A DNA stretch of 64,000 bases, taken from positions 12,772,001 to 12,836,000 of the forward strand of contig OZ176054.1 of assembly GCA_964247055.1 (NCBI GenBank), read 5' to 3'. The notes under the pieces are model-generated. The model was not told where the DNA came from and made no database searches. It was given only the letters and a program-made list of their open reading frames with translations. This document shows positions 36,331 through 46,989 of the stretch, piece by piece (positions within the stretch are counted from its first letter, which is position 1; each line of letters opens with the position of its first letter). This DNA is from Paragordius varius (Eukaryota > Nematomorpha). Position numbers and translations under genes: made by a program.

Positions 36331-37677
36331 TTGTGATAATAAATTTATCGACATAGGGAGCATTTAAGTTTTAAAAATTGTGTCTTTTGAAGCAAAAAAT
36401 TCATTTTAAGTATAGTGCATACCTTTTTGGGCGTATTTCCACCCGCTTGATGGCTATCATGGCCAGAGTACATTGGAATACAAGGGATTGGAACTTCTGT
36501 GCGACAATCCTCATGACACGTGGCTTTACATTCTTTGCATTTGAGAATTCTGGCGCCAAATCTCAAACGTTTTCCACACGGCGTACAGCAACCGGGCCCA
36601 TAATGATTCTTGATCGTAAAAATGTGAGGTCGACTCTTTAACAGTTTTCCTGTGAAATGCAAAAAAAGCAAAAAAGCATATGCTTACATATATACCATTT
36701 TTCAGGCAAAGGCCAGCCCATTTTTTCAAGCAAAGACAACTGAAAATATGGTGGGTGCTTTTGGATAAAAAAAAAGTTGTCTTTGATCGAAAAAATGGTA
36801 TACTTAAAATGGTTTATATCTTAGGGTTTTTTGTATTATTTCAAAGCTAAGATCCGGTGCTCTTGAGATTTTACTCTCGGTGTCAAACCTAGCATATACA
36901 TCTATCAAATATTTTTAAATTTAAGTTCCAATGCCATTTTTTTGCGGATATCCAAGCGCCCTTTTTATATATCTATATATATGGCAGATTTTTATTTCAT
37001 ATATATAAATAAGAATGTATACTATAAAACAACTACCAAACCCAAAAGAAATAAAACTCAGCTATTTATGAATGATAATTGGATATTGTAATCTAATGAG
37101 CGTTGATTTCCATTGTAAGAAATAAAAGATTAAAAATTATTTAGGGGCAAATTAAATTCCCCTTACCGTGAATATAAAATATCGACAAATTATATGATTA
37201 TTATTATTATTAGAGAGAAGATTTAAAATTTAACCATAATTTGGGTAAATTATTTGTTCTTTTTGCTTAAAAATAAAATATTCAAATATATAGAAATAAA
37301 AGAAAATACCAGCAGAATTCCAAGTAGTTAGCGGGTGATTAGCCGTTAAATATTTTCGAGCACTGCTCCGTTTACGTTCACTAGCTGGCAAAGTGCTCGT
37401 GACTGTAATGTAGTTATCTATGAAATTATAGTAAAAATTGAAAATTATCCTCGTTTGAATTGAACCGATATGACATAAAAAAACTAAATTTTAATCATAA
37501 TCAATATTTAATCTTTCATTTGGTAATGATTATAAAATTAAAATTCTTGGAGAAAAAATTCAGAAAAAATGTCAATAGATATATTTAAATGGCTCAATAT
37601 GAAAGAAAAGTTTTTTTCTTTACATACATGTCAAAAATAAAACGAATTCATTTAATTTATGTTTAATTGTAAACAAA

Positions 37678-37727
<50 letters not shown>

Positions 37728-39462
37728 AAAAAAATTGCATAAAAAACGCAGCAACATTATACTAATAAAAATAGTAAGAAATCGTATTTATCTAATAATT
37801 TGCACATTATTAATTTTTGAGTAATATTGTTTATTGGCGAATAAAAAAATAATTTTTTACCGCGATTAGCAACATCATTCAAAATATCGTCCGCCAACGA
37901 TGGTTCACTGTGACTCCGATTCAGATTAGTTAGAGTAGCAAAATTCGATGTCAACATTTTACCTTTCCCACTTGTCTGCAAAAAATTAGAAAGGAATAAT
38001 TGTTAGATTCAAGAAAAAGCAAAACTTTAAAGAATGCTAACCTGAAGAGATTTAAGCTTTTTATGGTACCGATGAGAATGGTTGATGCCTTCCTCATCAT
38101 TGTCGTTGTTATTATCGGAAAAGGAATAATCATTTCCCGTTCCTCGTGGATCATCCTCCTCAGAAACTCGCTTTCCAGCTGACTTAGTCACGTGCACACT
38201 GGGAGTTGTCATGGCAACGGCGGTATTCGTCTGCTGCTGGACATAAACTTTTTCCGTTCTAGTGTAGTCCTGAATGTGTTCTTGCTCATGTATTAAGCCA
38301 CCATACTGTGTCCTACAATATAAGAATTCAATGTTTAACATTGATAACACAATGAAAAAAATTTATTTATTTATATATTCTTAAACTTACCTAGGTTTGA
38401 TAATTATAAACATTTATAACCGCGACTGTAACTGCTTTCAAAAATAGCCATTTTAAAAAGAATGAACATACCTTAAAACTTAAAATATTAAATTAATGGT
38501 AAAATTTTTGCGTAAAAAATTTTATATTTTTGCTCCAATACTATATATTTAGATATTAAAACTATTCCAATGAATTAATTAATATTGTTTTTACAACTTT
38601 AATAATAAGTTATTTAAACGGTTAAAAAGGATAGAGCCCCTAAAATGTATAATTAGTTGTTTAATAAATGTTACTTTTGTTGATGGGGTTCGTCTTGAAT
38701 ACTGTGGACATCGGAAAATGAATCCTCAGTTTCATCGTATTTAAAGGGGGCAAGGAGAGATGCCGACTTCCGTTCAAGTCTAAAAATCGATTAATAATTA
38801 TAAAGAACTGATTATATTTATAGGCTCTTTTTTTATAGCCTATATGATTGGGATTGTTAAATATTGGATTAATGAACTCACAAAATGACAACTTAACTCT
38901 TATTAGCTATTAGATAAAAATTAGCATTTAAATATAGTTGACTTCGGCCTTATATGTTTTAAGAGTTTTATAACACTTTACGATAAAAATATGGTATATT
39001 TTACTTTTTAGTGGAGTTATAAGTAGGTAAACCATTAGGAATGTCCAAGAATGATAGTTTAGCTTTTTGAGCTTCATTAAGGACCGAATGATCAAACAAA
39101 ACTTCTTTTATCATTAATATTTGATTTTCCTAAAAAATATAAGTCAACAAATATACCAATAATTTATTATTTTTTTCAAGTAAAGCATTTTTATCTAATT
39201 CATCTTCCAACATTTGTCTGACATTGTTTAATCTAGAAGATAGTGATGATATTTCAGATTTTGTTTGGTTATTCGCATTTTCCAAATCCCGAATTGTTTC
39301 CTCGCAATGTTCAAATTTTTTCATTTCTTCTTTAAATTTCCTAATCAACTTACTGCAATCTATAATTAAGAATAAATTGATGGATTTACATTGTAATATT
39401 TCTACTGGATTAAGGGCTTCCAGTTGCATATGTAACAATTGAAGTTTGTCTTTCAACGACAT
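32514..39462 (-). CDS. RACGAP1: Rac GTPase-activating protein 1 (MgcRacGAP), 15 exons
   Basis: This subunit of centralspindlin binds a kinesin-6 and regulates Rho-family GTPases at the cytokinesis midzone. Exons: 39462-39157, 39129-39005, 38779-38675, 38312-38042, 37975-37861, 37417-37310, 36649-36423, 36119-35983, 35465-35402, 34835-34724, 34242-34131, 33498-33366, 33031-32911, 32673-32646, 32571-32514. All junctions are GT-AG with matching phases, and the total is 2022 nt, 673 codons (human about 630). An N-terminal coiled coil is followed by a polar linker. The C1 domain (exon 7) has RPHIFTI and PCGKRLRFG. The RhoGAP domain (exons 8-12) has the arginine finger in VGLYRVPG, then LKDFLRSLTEPL and LPLANRDTLSFLMIHL. 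The C-terminus ends NKFFTSPRLF, like the vertebrate protein. The start is the first ATG before the coiled coil. A 30-nt stretch at 39389-39360 with GT-AG ends could be an extra intron or coding sequence; it is kept as coding here. No break is seen; the gene looks functional. Confidence 0.93.
33528..33988. repeat. CAGT-family MITE in a RACGAP1 intron
   Basis: It runs from ctgtaaaaattgcaattata to cgtataatttcaatttttactg, with a second inner set of arm words, so it may be one copy nested in another. It fills most of the intron at 34130-33499. Confidence 0.7.
34332..34610. repeat. CAGT-family MITE in a RACGAP1 intron
   Basis: The left end is cagtaaaaattgaaattata after TA. The right arm ends tataatttcaattttata, slightly degraded. 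It lies in the intron 34723-34243. Confidence 0.75.
34862..35355. repeat. Two degraded CAGT-family MITE copies in a RACGAP1 intron
   Basis: The words aaattgaaattgtatacgg at about 34868 and tgtaatttcaattatgta at about 35090-35107 bound one copy. A second runs to cccgtataatttaaaatttc and cacctg. Both lie in the intron 35401-34836. Confidence 0.6.
35545..35836. repeat. CAGT-family MITE in a RACGAP1 intron
   Basis: Left arm aaaaattgaaaatatacgg, right end ataatttcaatttttactg before TA. It lies in the intron 35982-35466. Confidence 0.75.
36138..36400. repeat. CAGT-family MITE occupying nearly all of a RACGAP1 intron
   Basis: The element starts cagtaaaaattttaaaatta only 18 nt from the acceptor of the intron 36422-36120. 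Its other, degraded arm comes within about 25 nt of the donor. It contains a TA microsatellite at 36296-36327. Confidence 0.65.
36692..36803. repeat. Short hairpin element with ccattttt ends
   Basis: The arms taccatttttcaggcaaagg and the reverse complement of gttgtctttgatcgaaaaaa pair along most of their length, and both ends sit in TATA. It lies in the RACGAP1 intron 37309-36650. It shares terminus and flanks with the 21-mer foldback family but has a different internal unit. Confidence 0.6.
37682..37725. repeat. TA microsatellite
   Basis: A long uninterrupted TA run within the RACGAP1 intron 37860-37418. Confidence 0.95.
39130..39156 (-). other. 27-nt intron in RACGAP1
   Basis: On the minus strand the intron starts gtatatttg and ends attttttag. 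Its in-frame stop (the terminal tag) means it must be removed for the frame to continue. Spliced, it joins NNKLL to ENQILMIKEVL, which aligns without gaps to the human segment CEKLERQIQLIREML. Confidence 0.75.
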
Positions 39463-39610
39463 TCTATTTACTAATTTGACGGTTAAATTCAAAATTTCAA
39501 ATTAGTGCATGAATGGGTTTGTAACAAAATATAAACAATGCTTTATTGCTACCTACTTTTATGGATAACTAAGGTTTTTACCTTAATAATTATAGTTGGC
39601 ATCGTATACC

Positions 39611-39925
39611 GGAACATCAACTTTTGAATCTGATTATGAAAATAATCAGTTTTTGAAACATGGCCAACCTTATCGATATATATCAGGAACCATGCATTAC
39701 TTTATAGTTCCTGCTGAGTATTAGCAAGATCACCTTCAAAAGCTCAAATAATTGGGTTTGGATGCTGTTCAAACGTATGCTCTAGATATGTAGCTTGGAA
39801 CTTTCACGAAACAGCCAAAGGAGTTTATTTTTCTAGCGACGCGATTTATTCAAATTTTTATCGCTTGCCAATTGTACTAATCTCGATGTCATACTTAGAC
39901 TTGGTCCATACATTGATCAAAGGCA
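39611..39925 (+). pseudogene. Beta-galactosidase (GLB1-like), N-terminal part, broken and opposite in orientation
   Basis: Plus-strand translation gives [43 protein letters not shown] and LGLDAVQTY. After a frame change comes AWNFHETAKGVYF, and after another LDVILRLGPYI. These match the start of the glycoside hydrolase 35 domain of lysosomal beta-galactosidase in order. In-frame stops lie at 39722-39724 and 39749-39751, with frame changes near 39790 and 39860. The match stops about five residues before the point where the minus-strand part at 30753 begins, so the two fragments complement each other with no overlap. Confidence 0.85.
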
Positions 39926-39999
39926 ATATTTTTTAGACCGCTATACGTCCTGCTATACTATTTGGTACGACAACATGGCCTATGACTAAATAAAATCTA

Positions 40000-40330
40000 C
40001 TATCACTGCAAACGGGTGAGCAAAAAATCCTAAACGCCATTTTTTCTCACATAACCTTAACATTTACAATTTCCAAGCCAAATTTTGCCCCGATCCTAAA
40101 ACCAATTAAAACAGCTATCCGTGAATACCGTTTGTGTTGGGCTCATCCACAGAGCTCAAGATACAAACTGAATAAAGCTTATGCAGTCTTATTCAACTAA
40201 TAATAAAAACAAAAAAGGTAGACCTTATAAAACCTGGCAATCCACTATTCATAGATTTTCTCAATATTAAAATCGAACAAGCAGCAGACAGAAAGGAATG
40301 GAGAACTGTAACACGCTTACCTGCTTCAAA
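40000..40330 (+). mobile_element. LINE tail fragment
   Basis: Plus-strand words KKGRPYKTWQSTIH and, in another frame, IKIEQAADRKEWRTVTRL resemble the C-terminal end of a LINE protein (GRPRKTW followed by a DRKRWR-like end). It sits directly beyond the N-terminal beta-galactosidase fragment on the same strand. Confidence 0.5.
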
Positions 40331-40565
40331 AGAGATAATAGGATATAAAGGTGAAAAAAGGCTGAGACCCTTTTAAGCTTGCAATAATTTAATTTAGTCA
40401 TTTCATTTATTACACAAACCGTAATTAGAAAAACGCTTTTAAATATAGAGCGATTCTTTTTGATCAAGAAAACTGACGATTTTGTCATTTATTTTTGATA
40501 CATACCGGGGGTTCGGTTAAACTCATTGAATTAAAACCATTTTATGAATTTTCTATGCTTATATA

Positions 40566-40707
40566 TATATATATATCTATTTTATACTTTGGAGCTTAAA
40601 ACAATGAATTATATTAAAGAAAAATCAAGAAAGAATGGTTGTCTTTTAAAAAAAGATATTTATCTTTATATTTTAACATTTTGTCCGCATAATTTCAATA
40701 TTTACTG
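40566..40707. repeat. CAGT-family MITE, right half only
   Basis: It carries agaatggttgtcttttaaaa and ends aatttcaatatttactg before TA. The left arm is missing. Confidence 0.6.
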
Positions 40708-42583
40708 TATTAACACACTTATAAAAAAGACAGAACTTCTGGTATGGGCTTTCATCTTTTTAAATGAAATTATTAACATAATTAATAAATTAAGGTCGAA
40801 AATGGTGGATTGAGTTAAAATTATAATTACCATTTTTCTTACTACAAATGTTTTGAGGGAGAATATTAATAGTGCAAAGTAATTTAAATCGTTCATTGTT
40901 ATCGGGTAAATTTTAATAATAAAGCGAGATTTCTTAAGTTTTAATGGTAAAGTATACGAGTTTTAGGGTATCAATTATGAAATATTAATTCCTGTAATAA
41001 GTGAGAGAGTTGACACCAATATATATAAAAGTATTGAATAGAATTTAAGTGTGTAAATATGTATTATAAAACGTATTGTGAAAGCTATTTTTTGTAAATT
41101 AGGCTTTGGTTTAAGTTAAAAAAGTTTAATGGAATAGAATTGGTTTTATATCACTAGTCCTTATTTTATAGGGCAAGTGAAAGGTTAAATTAAACTAAAT
41201 TTTAAAAATATGGTTGTGTTTATATAAAAATGTCTTTTACTTTTTTAAGTTCTGTCGTTATAATTTCAATTATAATATATTTTTCAATTTGATGTTTGCT
41301 GAGTGATAAAAAATAAAAATAATTGTCAGTTTAAATAAATTTGTAAAATACAAAGCAGGATAAATTAGGAATGTCATGATGTTAAATTTAATTAATAATG
41401 TGTTAAATGAACCTTAAAATATTTTTTTATATATATTTTAATTTATAAATAATCTTAAAATACCTTTATTTTTTGAATTTAAATTTGTTAAAATAAATTA
41501 TTCTGAAAAAAAACGCATATAAAAATATATTATGTTGTTAACACACCAAAAAAATCAATTAATATCTATATGGATTACCTTAATTTTCATAATTATAATT
41601 TTGATAATATTCACAGACAAGTATTTATCAGTAAAATATATGGTCTCATGGCAAACGTATCGATATATCTTACAACTTTGCAATAATGTATCAACTCCAA
41701 AAATATTTTTACCCCTAAATCATAAACCACAACAAAATGTTATTGATGTTAAAAACATGACTCTTAAAAATTATTTTAGGCAGGATATAAGGGTAATAAC
41801 ATCCCTTTTTTAAGATTTGAAAAAACAGTAATAGTTTTATCGAAAATGATATTAATCTTCCCTACTGTAAAATTCCTAAATTAATTGATCCCGCTACAAA
41901 AACTAATCGTTCAAAAGGGGATTCGGAATATGCTGGAAAAACGAATCTTAAACCATTTACCAATGTGAAAAACGGTGTTTTGAAGATAAATAAATACCAA
42001 TTGGAGAAATACTATTTGAAAAACATTTCCATAACCCCAAATATTATGTCAAATCCAATTTGCACATAGGGAAAATTGAAAGAGATATGACAACTCAACA
42101 ACCTGATAAAATGATTAGGTTTGTTTTAAGAGGTTCAATGATAATACACTCGAATATTAAAATCCTGGATGAATTTATACTAGTCCGTTGTTTTAAGAAT
42201 GAAAATGCTCGAATTAAAGCAGTTAACCCTTATTACAGCCATATGCATTTTAATGATATCTATACGAAGAGCTCAGCGGACACTAAAGATAGACCAGTTA
42301 TCGCCGAAGGTAATATAATTTTTTTTTGGAAAATATGGTTATATTTTACTCTAAAAATTGAATTAAAATATATTATGATCATCTTTCTTTATAAATTATT
42401 TGAAAATAAAATATTTTATTGATTGTGTTACCAATTTCTTACTTTGCTCTTTGATATAATAAATTATGTTTAAAAAAGTACAACGGTCCTTTTAAAATCC
42501 TTATATTTTATTTTATCCGTATAATTTAAATTTCTACTGCAAATATCTGATAGGATTTTATTTTCCTTTTAAGTAGCCAAATA

Positions 42584-42804
42584 CAGTAAAAATTGAAATT
42601 ATACGGACAAAACGTAAAAATATAAGGGCAAATATTTTTTACCAAATGACAACCATACTTTTTCAAACCTAACTTCTCACTTCTCAATATTAAATAAAGA
42701 GTTATATTCAAAAAAATGAAGATTTAAAAAGTATGGTTCTCTTTTGGAAAAAATATTTGTCTTTATATTTTCACGTTTTGTCCGTATAATTTCAATTTTT
42801 AGTG
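42584..42804. repeat. CAGT-family MITE in a DUF229 intron
   Basis: Starts cagtaaaaattgaaattata after TA and ends ttcaatttttagtg before TA. An older partial copy lies immediately upstream at about 42352-42539. Confidence 0.8.
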
Positions 42805-43949
42805 TAAATCAACGAACATCCAATAAATTTATTTCGGTAGATTCTGTCGTTCTCAAAATCCAGCCGCCAAACATACTAATGTTAGGTGTTGATTCTCTCT
42901 CCAAATGTCATTATATATCACACATGAAAGTAATGCAAACATTTTTCTACAGGAATGCTCTCATTCTCCCGAACACATTATACCTTTTTATTTATTGGTA
43001 ACGTTAAAATTGGTGATAACACTTTCCCCAATTTATATCCACTGTTAACAGGGAAGCCAATATCATCAGAATCAATGAAACAGCATATTGCTTTTAGGGA
43101 CAATTTTTTTGATCCACGACACTTTATATGGAAAAATTATGAATCCGAATTCAAATATCTGACAATGTACATTGAGGATAGTTCTGAATTGGGTACATTC
43201 ACTTATCATAAACAAGGATTTTACAAAACACCAACACATTACTATTTTAGACCATTGGCCATTGCACTCCGCAAATCGAGAAAATCAAGTAATCCAAGTT
43301 TACTTATTTTAGTTGTATTACTTTTCTTTTCTTGATCAGAGTAATATTTTCTATCTCGGTTCCTTAATAAGTTTTATTAAATAAACTTCCAATAAGATGG
43401 GGCACATTAGTTTATAGGGATATAGTACAATAAAAAATTATATAATCTTAAATTATATCCCATTCCCCTGAAAATAAATATTTTTTCCTAAAATTAATAT
43501 TATATAATTCCCAGAAAAACGATATAAAATGTTTGATTAAATGCTCTAGATTCCACGCCTTGCATTTCACATTTGTCTGAAGTCAAGCTCATGTTTAAAT
43601 ATACCTTATCGAGAATAAGAAACGCTTTACGAGATAATCCGTATTTTGCATTTGTTTTTACGAGCCGCTTAACCCACAATGCCCCCTATGAATTTGATCA
43701 AATAGAAAACCTTATCCATAATATGCTGTCGCGTATGCAGAAAAGGGGCGATCTCAAAAATACCATTGTAATTTTGTTTGGGGACCATGGTATAAGACAC
43801 GGGGCAAATAGAAACAGTTTTACGGGTAAGCGATTCAAAAGTTTATGACAGCAAATAAAATTATTTATCCAATATTTATATCATTTAATTTTACAAGTTT
43901 AACTATTACAGCATTTTATCAATTTCAATTTGAAATTAATATATTATAA

Positions 43950-45250
43950 TCTATATATTTATAAAAATGGAAAATGCTGGCTTTGTGATCTGGTACAGGA
44001 AAACCGGTAGACCCAATCAAATCCAAACATCGAAAAAATATAATCATTAATAAATGTCCCGACAATAGCTTCGCCCTTTTTTTGAAATAGGCCCCCAGTT
44101 CGGGCCCACCCCGTATGAAAAACGGGTTTTTTTTTGAATACAGAAGTCCACAAAATCGTGTTTTTGAGACAATTTTCCGGAGAACGTGTTGGACCATTCA
44201 ATTTCAAATATAATTTTTGTTTATTTATTTTCGATTGCGCCGAACATAGTCGAGCCACTTTTTTGATTTAGGCCCTCTTTTTACCCGCTCCCCCCGTAAA
44301 ATGCCATTTTTTTCAAAAAACAAAGTCCACAAAAATAATTTTCTAAATCGATTTTTCGCCCTAGGTATGAGACCGTAAAAATTCAATAAAGATTCCACGT
44401 ATTCCCTGTTAAAAGGCAAAAATTTTAGTCAAGCGTTTCTTTGATGATAGCTGCTGAGTAAGGAGTATCTATCATATGTATAGCATGTTAAAAGATATAT
44501 GGATATTAATACATTATTTATCCTCATCTATATATTTATAAAAATGGAAAATGCTGGCTTTGTGATCTGGTACAGGAAAACCGGTAGACCCAATCAAATC
44601 CAAATATCGAAAAAATATAATCATTAATAAATGTCTCGACAATAGCTTCGCCCTTTTTTTGAAATAGGCCCCCAGTTCGGGCCCACCCCGTATGAAAAAC
44701 GGGTTTTTTTTGAAAACAGAAGTCCACAAAATCGTGTTTTTGAGACAATTTTCCGGAGACGTGTTGGACCATTCAATTTCAAATATAATTTTTGTTTACT
44801 TATTTTCGATTGCGCCGAACATAGCCGAGCCACTTTTTTGATTTAGGCCCTCTTTTTACCCGCTCCCCCCGTAAAATGCCATTTTTTTCAAAAAACAAAG
44901 TCCACAAAAATAATTTTCTAAATCGATTTTTCGCCCTAGGTATGAGACCGTAAAAATTCAATAAAGATTCCACGTATTCCCTGTTAAAAGGCAAAAATTT
45001 TAGTCAAGCGTTTCTTTGATGATAGCTGCTGAGTAAAGAGTATCTATCATATGTATAGCATGTTAAAAGATATATGGATATTAAAACATTATTTATGGTA
45101 ATCTATATATTTATAAAAATGGAAAATGCTGGCTTTGTGATCTACAGGAAAAACGGTAGACCCATTCAAATCCAAATTTCGACCCCCCCCCCCCCCCCAG
45201 AAGTCCGAAGGACTTCCTCGGGCTGCGTAGCAGCACGAGATTCACGCTAG
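43950..45250. mobile_element. Helitron-like array: two full-length heads and one short tailed copy
   Basis: Three units begin at 43950, 44527 and 45102, each with tctatatatttataaaaatg directly after an A. The first two are about 576 bp long and about 97% alike. The third is internally deleted, passes a poly-C run at 45183-45198 and ends at 45250. Its end has the hairpin gaagtccgaaggacttc, the hairpin gctgcgtagcagc, and then cacgctag before T. A start TC after A and an end CTRR before T with an adjacent hairpin are Helitron marks. No Rep/helicase is present, so the units are non-autonomous. The array sits in a DUF229 intron. Confidence 0.75.
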
Positions 45251-46989
45251 TTTATAATAAAAACTTTAAAAAACTGGAGGAAACATTTTAATTTTAAACA
45301 TACTTTCTTTACATTTAGATGCCGTAGATATCTTAAATCAAAATTAATCTTAAGGCTAATTTTTTAACGATTATAACAATTGTAATCATGGTGATATAAA
45401 TTTGGCAATCAAGGAAAGGTGTTATTTAAAATATGATAAATATCTATTAAAGCTTTTTAAACCAATCACATAAATTAACATATATTTAATTTAATCGCGT
45501 TAACCCGGTTTTTTGCGTTAATCCAAAAAAGAGCGTACCATTACATCAAAAGTCTTATTAGAGGTCACATTAAATTAAACAAGCTATTGTTTTGTAGATT
45601 ACTTTTAACTAAACATATTAAATTAATGCCGTATTTTGCGATTTTTTCGATTTGGCAGATTATATAAAGACAATTTTTTATCGAAGACCGCTATAATAAT
45701 ACTATCGAATCTAATTACCTTATTAATTAGTCCAAACCTTATGCCAATTTTCCTCTCACGGTTTAAGTTTTTTGGTCAAGAGTAAAAATTAAAATTATAA
45801 AGCCAAAACATAAAAAGAAAAATACAAATATCCATCAACTTAAGCCGTGAAAGGCTCGGTAGTGCGATTATTTTTTAAACAATTTGCATAATGTGGTAGG
45901 GGTAATTAAAAGCAACCGCTTTCTTATCTTTCACAGCAGTTATAATTATATCGTTTTATAGCGGATCCAAAAACGGTTTATATGGTTTATACATTAAAAT
46001 TAATATGCTAACTTTAAAAACTTGAAATATTTTGTTATGACCGTAATTCTTATGGCCAATATTGAGAGAATTAAGGAATAAAAAATATTTATGTTAAACA
46101 TAAAATTACATCTTGGGATGTGTCTTTTCATCATAAATAGTAAATACATAATTTTTGTTGGTGTAATAAATTTTGACATATACAATAAAGGTATGATGGC
46201 TGATAGATTACCCTTGTTACACATCTCTATTCCAAAAACAGTCTTGCAGTTCCTGTCTCTCCAAGATAAAAACGTTGAAAAAAATCTGCTTTGGAATACC
46301 AAAAATCTCGTAACTCCTCTAAATTTACATGCTACTCTCCAAGATTTAATGGAACAGATAAAAAATAATAGTCAACTTTCTAACCTCAACAAAACAAAAG
46401 TTGTTATAAATGATAATTCTAAACGGCATCAGAGTTTATTCAATTTCATTTCTAATAATGTCAAGTGTGAAGATGTGGGAATCAGATCTGCATTTTGTCC
46501 ATGTAACATTGTCCCTAGCCGGATAGATATAAATCATACGATATATCAGGTTAGTGCTCAACGAGTAATTTAAGCTCTGAATTTCATGTTGGAATCAACG
46601 AAAGAAACAAAATATAAATGTCATGAACTAAGGTTAAAAACTATATCATCCGCATATATATTGGCCAAAACTGCTAAAATACTACCAGATTTTTCAAACG
46701 ATACTAAAATTGAAGATTTGATTATTGAAAGCAAAATTACCAGTGGCGATAAAATGGTGAATATGCGTAAAAAATCATTACTTTCCAATTTATGTTCGAT
46801 TCATAAAAACATTGCCAGGAAAAGCGCTTTTTGAGGCAACTTTAGGCTGGAATGAAACGACACACGCCTTCACCCAATTGGACAAAGAAATTGAACGCAT
46901 CAACACTTAGCACCAAACTGATTGTATCAAACATGATATATTGCGAAAATATTGTTTTTGCATTAAATGATGATGTTATGAATTTTGTT

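Larger units (their letters stand above)
41532..46970 (+). pseudogene. DUF229-family (sulfatase-fold) gene, broken
   Basis: Exon blocks read in the order of the DUF229 family, an expanded sulfatase-like family of ecdysozoans. 41532-41791 encodes a type II signal anchor (LISIWITLIFIIIILIIF). About 41840-42309 has YCKIPKL, NGVLKINKYQLEKYY and HIGKIERDM. About 42825-43288 has PPNILMLGVDSLSK, KIGDNTFPNLYPLLTGK and YYFRPLAIAL. 43550-43825 has PYFAFVF, ILFGDHGIRHG and RNSFTG. 46191-46549 has DRLPLLHISIP. 46575 onwards has PGKALFEATLGWNE and YCFC at the end. Frame changes are needed near 42020, 43005 and 46765, the join after exon 1 does not keep frame, and a TAG at 46908-46910 precedes the expected last 20 codons. 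It is best read as a recently decayed copy. If any of these are assembly errors it could be live. The biochemical role of the family is not established. Confidence 0.75.

Noticed and set aside
36378-36641. 87-codon plus-strand open frame
   Set aside because: It is the antisense of the RACGAP1 C1-domain exon, whose zinc-binding residues and splice sites support the minus strand.
30753-39925. Two separate beta-galactosidase paralogues instead of one split gene
   Set aside because: The two fragments cover different parts of the protein without overlap and meet within about five residues, which is unlikely for independent paralogue remnants; the alternative is kept as a test in the finding.
46000-46302. 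100-codon minus-strand open frame
   Set aside because: It lies opposite the DUF229 exon beginning at 46191 and has no family resemblance.
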